From assembly GCA_025054715.1 (NCBI GenBank), contig JANWYH010000004.1, forward strand, positions 1 through 64,000: DNA of 64,000 nucleotides, given 5' to 3'. This document shows, piece by piece, positions 56,414 to 64,000 of the stretch (the first letter of the stretch is position 1; the number at the start of each line of letters is the position of its first letter). Position numbers and translations under genes: made by a program. This DNA comes from Pyrinomonadaceae bacterium. GTDB taxonomy: Bacteria > Acidobacteriota > Blastocatellia > Pyrinomonadales > Pyrinomonadaceae. Under the pieces are notes generated by a model that worked only from the letters and a program-made list of their open reading frames with translations, was not told the DNA's origin and did no database searches.

Positions 56414-58273
56414 ATGAACAAAATCCAAATCCTACCAGAACTTATAGTTAACCAGATAGCCGCTGGCGAAATCGTTGAAAGACCTGCCTCAGTCATAAAG
56501 GAGTTAATCGAGAACTCAATTGATGCAGGCGCAAAAAGAATTAGAGTAGAAGTAGAATCTGGTGGCAAACGATTGATGCGTGTCATAGACGATGGATGTG
56601 GAATGTCAAGAAATGACGCAATACTAGCTTTTGAAAAGCATGCAACCTCGAAAATAAAATCTCTAGAAGACCTCACTGCAATAAAAACTTTAGGTTTTCG
56701 TGGCGAAGCCTTAAGTTCGATAGCCTCCGTTTCTCGCGTCGAGCTCATTACGAAAATTGATGAGGAAACTTCTGCAACCAAAGTCAAAATCGAAGGAGGT
56801 AAAATAATTGACGTCACAGACGCCGCAAGACCTAGAGGAACGACTGTCACCGTAAAAGACCTATTCTTTAATACGCCAGCACGCAAGAAATTTATGCGTT
56901 CGGAAGCAACCGAAAACTATCACATAATAGCGGTTTTGCAACACTATGGTATCGCCTATCCTGAATTAGCCTTTTCTTTAACAAAGGACGGACGTGAAGT
57001 TCTTAATCTGACTCCTGCCAAAAACCTTAAAGAAAGAATTTTTCAGATTTTTGGTGCTGAGTTAGTCGAGAATCTTCTACCAGTATCAAATGAGTCAGAT
57101 CTAAAAATTTTCGGCTATGTTTCAGCTCCACATGAAAGGCGTTTCACTCGTCAAGATCAATACTTTTTCGTCAATAAAAGATTCATTCGAGACAAAATCA
57201 TAGCCAGCGCCGTTTCAGAGGCTTTCCGTTCCATCTTACCCGAAAACACGCATCCTGTAGTTTTTCTTCTTTTGGAGATTCCTTTTGAGGAAGTTGACGT
57301 TAACGTTCATCCAGCAAAGACAGAAGTTCGTTTCCGTAGAAAAGAAGCAGTAAAACAAGCCATTATCAGAACTATTCACAAAGCATTGAAAATACCTCTA
57401 ACAGAAACCATATCAGCAAAAAGCAAAAGTTATAAAATTCGCAATAACCCTTCTTTAGACGGAATTCAGAGCTTGGTAAGCTTTCTTACTCCACTTGAAG
57501 CTGAAAAATCGCTAGATTTCTCACTCACCATGGATGCAAAAGCTGAAATAGTTCAAACACAAGAACTGCATGTTATTTCGGAGCCTCTTTCTGAAGAAAC
57601 AAATATTGTGCCAGAACCAGAAACAATACAAAAAACCGAAGCTATACAGCCCTTGCCCTCTGTCGGTAAATTTCTCAAACCTGTTGAAATATCCGAAGTC
57701 GAAGCGTTCAAAATAGTTCCAATCTGCCAGATTAGGAATAGCTACATCGTCGCAACCGATGATAAAGGGCTTTTACTAATTGATCAACACGTAGCCCATG
57801 AAAGAATACTTTTTGAAAAGCTCCGAAAAACAAGAAAAATTGAAACTCAAAATTTACTCGTTCCTGAAACCGTAAGTCTAACCGTAGCTGAAGCTCAAAC
57901 TCTAAACCTGATCAAAGCAGAACTGGAAGACTTAGGTTTTACAATAATGCTCCTTTCAGGTAGGACCATAGCCATAAAGGGCGTGCCGCGCGAGATACCG
58001 CCTTCAGAAGTTCGAAACATAATAGCCGAAATCATAAAGGTATCAGAAGAAGAATTGAAAAGCTCAAAAGAAAAGTTGAAGGATGAAATAGCTGCAAAAT
58101 TAGCTTGCAAAGCCGCGATAAAAGTAAATACACCCTTGACGCAAGAAAAAATGCAATGGCTTATTGACACTCTACTTTACGAAACACAATCTAATTATAC
58201 TTGCCCACACGGAAGACCTATAATTTTACGCCTTAGCATAGACGATATAGAACGCGGCTTTCACAGAAAGTAA
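56414..58273 (+). CDS. mutL: DNA mismatch repair protein MutL
   Basis: 619 residues. N-terminal GHKL ATPase: IAAGEIVERPASVIKELIEN, DDGCGMS, KHATSKI and TLGFRGEALSSIASVS. The C-terminal region has the endonuclease motif DQHVAHERILFE (D-Q-H-x-A-x-E-x4-E) and CPHGRP, so this MutL should nick DNA as in methyl-independent repair. MutS is not in the window. Confidence 0.97.
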   Translation: MNKIQILPELIVNQIAAGEIVERPASVIKELIENSIDAGAKRIRVEVESGGKRLMRVIDDGCGMSRNDAILAFEKHATSKIKSLEDLTAIKTLGFRGEALSSIASVSRVELITKIDEETSATKVKIEGGKIIDVTDAARPRGTTVTVKDLFFNTPARKKFMRSEATENYHIIAVLQHYGIAYPELAFSLTKDGREVLNLTPAKNLKERIFQIFGAELVENLLPVSNESDLKIFGYVSAPHERRFTRQDQYFFVNKRFIRDKIIASAVSEAFRSILPENTHPVVFLLLEIPFEEVDVNVHPAKTEVRFRRKEAVKQAIIRTIHKALKIPLTETISAKSKSYKIRNNPSLDGIQSLVSFLTPLEAEKSLDFSLTMDAKAEIVQTQELHVISEPLSEETNIVPEPETIQKTEAIQPLPSVGKFLKPVEISEVEAFKIVPICQIRNSYIVATDDKGLLLIDQHVAHERILFEKLRKTRKIETQNLLVPETVSLTVAEAQTLNLIKAELEDLGFTIMLLSGRTIAIKGVPREIPPSEVRNIIAEIIKVSEEELKSSKEKLKDEIAAKLACKAAIKVNTPLTQEKMQWLIDTLLYETQSNYTCPHGRPIILRLSIDDIERGFHRK

Positions 58274-58321
58274 CACAACCTCAAATGCTCTGTATTTCAT
58301 CAATCTTTTCAAAGCTTTCTT

Positions 58322-59392
58322 ATGATAAAAAAGTTGATAAAGAAGTGCACGGCTTTCATTTTGTTGTTTCTAATTAGCTATCTGTCAGCTCAAGAACAAG
58401 AAAAGCCTGAACGCATAACGGTTGAAGAAATTCAAATCAATTTTTCTGCTTTCGACAGTAATGGTAGCTTCGTGCCAGACGTTCGACTGGAAGATTTCGT
58501 CATTTTGGAAAACGGCAGAATTCATCAACCAGTAAGTGTTCGATACCTGCCAGCAAACGTGCTAATACTAATTGACGTCGGAAGCGAAATGCCTTACGCA
58601 AAGCGTCGTAAAATATCTGCTCAAATAGCCCGAGAGCTTGTCAATTCTCTACGAAAAGAAGACCTAATTGCAATAATGCAATATGCCGAGAAAATCAGTT
58701 TGGTGTCCGATTGGACTTCTGACAAGAAAGCTATCATAGAAAAACTCGACGAACGAAAACTCGACATAGGTAAGCTTTCAAACTTTTATCTTGCCATAAT
58801 AGAAGCGGTAAAGTTTCTACAAAAAGCAAAAAGTAATCGTCATCTCGTAATCATTACAGATGGAGTTGATAGCTCCAACCAAAAAGAAACCATGAGAACT
58901 GCTCTAAGAGATTTGCTCTCTTCAGACGTTAATGTTCATGTAATAAGCTGGACAAGTCTTCAGAAAAGAGCCATTGAAGAGAGTCTGAAGGTTTCACCGA
59001 GCATCAAGAAACCTCAGCTACCACCCGGAGCAGAACCACCTATTCAAGGCAGCACTCCTAATTTCCCTGTCTTAACCATAAACCTCGATAGAGAAATGAT
59101 AAAAAAACGAAGACAAGACATAGAAAAACTTAAAAAAAGTGAATCATTTCTTACAGAAATAAGCGAAAGCACAAATGGTGAGCTCTTTTTGCCTGATTCT
59201 GAAGAAGAAATGTTGACAAAAGCACCTCAGCTTGCCTTAAACATTGATTCACAATACACTGCTACCTACATTCCTAAAAGCCCCTTAAGCGAAGCTCAGG
59301 ACGGTGAGGTCCGAATCATAGAAGTTTTTTCAAAAAGACAGGGGTTACTCGTTCAAGGAAAAAGAAAACTAATCGTATCAAAGACTCCCTGA
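58322..59392 (+). CDS. Secreted VWFA-related Acidobacteria-type protein with degenerate metal site
   Basis: 356 residues, signal peptide, then NFSAFDSNGSFVPDVRLEDFVILENGRIHQP-like opening split around the family's pattern and an A domain with VLILIDVGSEM. The metal-site start D-x-S-x-S is D-V-G-S, so metal binding may be lost. The insert PQLPPGAEPPIQG breaks the domain late. Converges with the diguanylate cyclase gene (15 bp overlap). Function unknown. Confidence 0.83.
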   Translation: MIKKLIKKCTAFILLFLISYLSAQEQEKPERITVEEIQINFSAFDSNGSFVPDVRLEDFVILENGRIHQPVSVRYLPANVLILIDVGSEMPYAKRRKISAQIARELVNSLRKEDLIAIMQYAEKISLVSDWTSDKKAIIEKLDERKLDIGKLSNFYLAIIEAVKFLQKAKSNRHLVIITDGVDSSNQKETMRTALRDLLSSDVNVHVISWTSLQKRAIEESLKVSPSIKKPQLPPGAEPPIQGSTPNFPVLTINLDREMIKKRRQDIEKLKKSESFLTEISESTNGELFLPDSEEEMLTKAPQLALNIDSQYTATYIPKSPLSEAQDGEVRIIEVFSKRQGLLVQGKRKLIVSKTP

Positions 59393-60265
59393 AGCCCTTT
59401 CAAACGATCCAGTAGTTAAGAAAGAAGTTTTTTGTTTTTCGATCTCTTCAGCTACAACCCTGTTTCGACCAGCTTCCTTTGCTCTGTAAAGATTTGCGTC
59501 AGCTTTGCGAATGAGATCCTCTATAGAATCCGACTCTGAAAAAGAAGCGACACCTGCACTTAAGGTAACATTCAAACTGGATCCTCCAATTCCTATTTGC
59601 GACTGCTCAATTTTTCCTCTAATTCTTTCCGCCACGGACTTTGCCTTTGCAAGTTTTGTGTTAGGCATTAGAACACAGATTTCCTCACCACCGTATCTTG
59701 CGACAAAATCAGTTCGTCTGACATTTTCTTGAATCACTCTACAAACCTCTACCAAAACTTTATCACCTACTAGATGACCATATTTGTCATTAACCTCTTT
59801 GAAATGATCAATATCGAATAGAACCAGTGAAAGAGCAGAAGAATACCTTTTCACTTTTCTTACTTCCTCATCTAAGCGGCGAAACAGATAACGACGGTTG
59901 AAAATACCTGTCAAAGGATCAGTTATGCTTTCCATCTTTAACTTTTCTATCTGACGGATGTCAAGGATGGTTTTCACAGTAACTTTATTCGCAATCCAAA
60001 CAAATAAAGAACCCAAAAAGAATATCACCGCTACTAGAATGTCAGCAGAGGTAACGCTTGAAGCAACAAGAAAAAATGAGAAGTAAGCTACGTAACCAAT
60101 AAGAAAAAACAGTGTAAGCAAACACATTAGCTTCCAACGATTTCTTGTCCTCCCCTTAGGCAGCAGATAAATGACCCGTCGGCAAGGAAACAAAGAAGCC
60201 ACCAAGATGGAAGCTCCTGCGAGAACTAATATCGAAAAAACTGCAAAGGCAATTTCCGAAAGCAT
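59378..60265 (-). CDS. Membrane-bound GGDEF diguanylate cyclase
   Basis: 295 residues: three membrane helices in the first 110 residues, then a GGDEF domain. Active site GGEEI with the inhibitory RRTD five residues upstream, and SLVLFDIDHFKEVND for metal and substrate. It should make c-di-GMP in response to an envelope signal. Own promoter at 60324-60352; not part of the signalling cluster at 2161-8573. Confidence 0.92.
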   Translation of the reverse strand: MLSEIAFAVFSILVLAGASILVASLFPCRRVIYLLPKGRTRNRWKLMCLLTLFFLIGYVAYFSFFLVASSVTSADILVAVIFFLGSLFVWIANKVTVKTILDIRQIEKLKMESITDPLTGIFNRRYLFRRLDEEVRKVKRYSSALSLVLFDIDHFKEVNDKYGHLVGDKVLVEVCRVIQENVRRTDFVARYGGEEICVLMPNTKLAKAKSVAERIRGKIEQSQIGIGGSSLNVTLSAGVASFSESDSIEDLIRKADANLYRAKEAGRNRVVAEEIEKQKTSFLTTGSFERASGSL

Positions 60266-60290
60266 AAGAGCCAGCCCGCCGCTACGAGGC

Positions 60291-60314
60291 GCTCTGAAAG
60301 CTTGCTTTCAGAGC
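60291..60314. repeat. Inverted repeat in the leader of the membrane diguanylate cyclase gene
   Basis: GCTCTGAAAGC / GCTTTCAGAGC, eleven-base perfect stem with a two-base centre, 26 bp upstream of the cyclase ATG and downstream of the promoter at 60324-60352. No T-tract follows on the minus strand. Confidence 0.55.
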
Positions 60315-60323
60315 CCACTCAAG

Positions 60324-60352
60324 AATTTACTTTCTTTTCTTCATATTGTCAA
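60324..60352 (-). promoter_or_regulatory. Sigma-70-like promoter of the membrane diguanylate cyclase gene
   Basis: TTGACA (60352-60347), 17-base spacer, TAAATT (60329-60324). The -35 lies within the last codons of the methylmalonyl-CoA mutase gene, so the cyclase can be transcribed independently of it. Confidence 0.5.
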
Positions 60353-61930
60353 TGTTTCGTGGTATTCACCCCAAACTTTTCTAAGTCGGTTCGATATTTC
60401 ACCAACTGTAGCGTAAGACTCGACACATTCAAGAATAATCGGAAGGAGGTTTGTTGTTCCTTTTGCTGCTTCTTCAAGTTTTAGAAGCGCTTGCTCAACT
60501 TTTGCTGAATCTCGGCGATTTCGTACGGCTCTTAGTCTTTCAATTTGATTTTTTTCTATTTCAGGATCAATCTTCATTATCGGGATTGTTTGATCTTCTT
60601 CAATCTGAAACTTATTTACTCCGACAACTATCGTTTCACCACTTTCTACCGCTTTTTGATACTGATAAGCAGCTTCTTGAATCTCTCTTTGTGGATAGCC
60701 AATCTCTATAGCTTTCAACATGCCGCCTATCTCGTCAATTTTTTGAATATACTGAGTAGCAAGCCTTTCAAGCTGGTTTGTAAGTTCTTCTATTGCGTAA
60801 CTTCCGGCAAGAGGATCAACAACATCAGCAATACCAGATTCATAAGCTATTACCTGTTGAGTTCTCAAAGCAATGCGCGCAGCATGTTCTGTGGGAAGTG
60901 AAAGTGCTTCATCCATGGAGTTTGTATGAAGGGACTGAGTTCCGCCTAAAACAGCCGCTAATGCCTGAATGGTTGTCCTGATTATGTTGACCTCAGGCTG
61001 TTGCGCAGTTAAAGTTGAACCTGCCGTTTGAGTATGGAAACGAAGCATCATGGACTTGGGATTTTTCGCTCCGAAACGATCGCGCATGATCTTTGCCCAA
61101 AGGCGACGTGCTGCTCGGAACTTAGCAACTTCTTCAAGCAAATTATTATGAGCATTGAAAAAGAACGATAACCGCGGCGCAAATTCATCAACCTTTAGTC
61201 CAACCGAAATTGCGGCTTCTACATAGCAAATCGCATCAGCTAGCGTAAAAGCTATTTCCTGCGCCGCAGTCGCTCCAGCTTCTCGAATGTGATAACCAGA
61301 AATAGAAATCGTATTCCAGTTTGGGACTTCTCTAGCACAAAAAGCGAATGTATCAGTGATTAACCGAAGTGAAGGCTTAGGAGGATATATGTAAGTCCCA
61401 CGAGCAATGTATTCTTTCAGAATATCGTTTTGAATTGTTCCATTTAGTTTATCAAAACTTACGCCTTGCCTTTTTGCAACTGCTAAATAAAGACACAGCA
61501 GAATTGCTGCTGTAGCATTGATTGTCATAGAGGTAGAAACCTGATCCAGCGGTATCCCGTCAAGTAAAATTAGCATATCTTCGAGCGAATCGATTGCAAC
61601 GCCGACCTTTCCAACCTCGCCTGCCGCAAGCGGATCGTCTGAATCAAGTCCTATCTGTGTAGGAAGATCGAAGGCTATTGAAAGACCAGTAGTTCCCTGA
61701 GAAAGTAAGTATTTGTAGCGCTTGTTTGATTCTTCAGCCGTAGCAAATCCAGCATATTGGCGCATGGTCCAAAGTCTGCCTCGGTACATATTGCGCCGAA
61801 TGCCACGAGTATATGGAAACTCTCCAGGATTGCCTAGATCAGTTTCGTAATCAAAATGGGAATTTGTAGGGTTAAAATCATTCGGCAATTCAATGCCCGA
61901 TGAAGTAAAAAACTTTTCGCGCCTTTCCAT
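60341..61930 (-). CDS. Methylmalonyl-CoA mutase, catalytic (large) chain without the B12-binding domain
   Basis: 529 residues, the TIM-barrel substrate domain only. [20 protein letters not shown] and [20 protein letters not shown] form the substrate-binding start; [20 protein letters not shown] and [17 protein letters not shown]-type text ([20 protein letters not shown]) are canonical. The cobalamin-binding domain must be a separate gene elsewhere, as in other two-subunit mutases. It links propionyl-CoA and succinyl-CoA. Confidence 0.94.
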   Translation of the reverse strand: MERREKFFTSSGIELPNDFNPTNSHFDYETDLGNPGEFPYTRGIRRNMYRGRLWTMRQYAGFATAEESNKRYKYLLSQGTTGLSIAFDLPTQIGLDSDDPLAAGEVGKVGVAIDSLEDMLILLDGIPLDQVSTSMTINATAAILLCLYLAVAKRQGVSFDKLNGTIQNDILKEYIARGTYIYPPKPSLRLITDTFAFCAREVPNWNTISISGYHIREAGATAAQEIAFTLADAICYVEAAISVGLKVDEFAPRLSFFFNAHNNLLEEVAKFRAARRLWAKIMRDRFGAKNPKSMMLRFHTQTAGSTLTAQQPEVNIIRTTIQALAAVLGGTQSLHTNSMDEALSLPTEHAARIALRTQQVIAYESGIADVVDPLAGSYAIEELTNQLERLATQYIQKIDEIGGMLKAIEIGYPQREIQEAAYQYQKAVESGETIVVGVNKFQIEEDQTIPIMKIDPEIEKNQIERLRAVRNRRDSAKVEQALLKLEEAAKGTTNLLPIILECVESYATVGEISNRLRKVWGEYHETLTI

Positions 61931-61990
61931 AAGGCTTTAGTATAGAACGAAACTCAAAGGAAGAGAACTGCAAGCAAACGGAAAACTCAG

Positions 61991-63953
<1,963 letters not shown>

Positions 63954-64000
63954 TCTACCAATAGAAAAACATTTTTGAGAAAATTTTGCAAACTAATCAG

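Noticed and set aside
56377-56886. 169-codon minus-strand ORF over mutL
   Set aside because: Antisense to the conserved GHKL ATPase region; no ribosome site or family.

Overview
The window reads as chromosome of a low-GC member of the Acidobacteriota, probably near Blastocatellia. I infer this from two copies of the Acidobacteria-type secreted VWFA domain (27057-27962, 58322-59392), long secreted beta-helix proteins, a stand-alone methylmalonyl-CoA mutase catalytic chain and the overall family mix. The GC content is low for that phylum and no rRNA is present, so the placement is an inference. Coding density is high, operons are compact with 4-bp overlaps, and no prophage, intact insertion sequence, CRISPR array, tRNA or rRNA was seen. 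The best sigma-70 promoters have the form TTGACA, 16-17 bases, TAAAAT or similar.

Layout. 1-1990: a secreted beta-helix gene running off the left edge and broken by one in-frame TGA. 2161-8573: a signalling island with a SpoIIAA-like protein, a GAF/HD-GYP phosphodiesterase, a STAS anti-anti-sigma protein, an ATPase fused to an RsbW-type kinase, and a PocR/GAF/GGDEF cyclase. 8649-15221: a five-gene oligopeptide ABC operon with an unrelated secreted protein inserted. 15386-18633: a biotin carrier protein, a lipoprotein and gatB. 18637-21925: a secreted beta-helix protein, a PP-loop ATPase and a UDP-GlcNAc 2-epimerase. 22115-28396: a ZnuD-like TonB receptor, a CitE-like protein, an O-antigen-ligase-like protein, a VWFA protein, an FmdB-type zinc ribbon and a small ORF. 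28485-28596: a structured non-coding element resembling the 3' part of an IS200/IS605 omega-RNA, with its own promoter and no transposase. 28697-33153: rpmI-rplT-pheS-pheT followed by zapB-like and zapA. 33296-42351: an exopolysaccharide assembly and export locus. 42343-48795: an M15-like lipoprotein, a ClpA-like unfoldase with unusual pore loops and a partial type IV pilus operon. 48852-53626: secA and a TonB-like pair. 53743-59392: a Ski2-like helicase, mutL and a VWFA protein. 59378-63953: a diguanylate cyclase, methylmalonyl-CoA mutase and thiC under a TPP riboswitch.

How the parts work together. Several loci concern the cell surface and the switch between life styles: c-di-GMP enzymes, partner switching, exopolysaccharide synthesis and type IV pilus parts. 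Peptide import, B12-dependent methylmalonyl-CoA mutase and a biotin carrier fit a heterotroph using amino acids and propionate-type carbon. The observations most worth a second look are the orphan omega-RNA-like element, the Clp ATPase lacking its pore tyrosines, the single nonsense codon in an otherwise open beta-helix gene, the PheT without its tRNA-binding OB domain, and two small ORFs (33 and 50 codons) with good ribosome binding sites.
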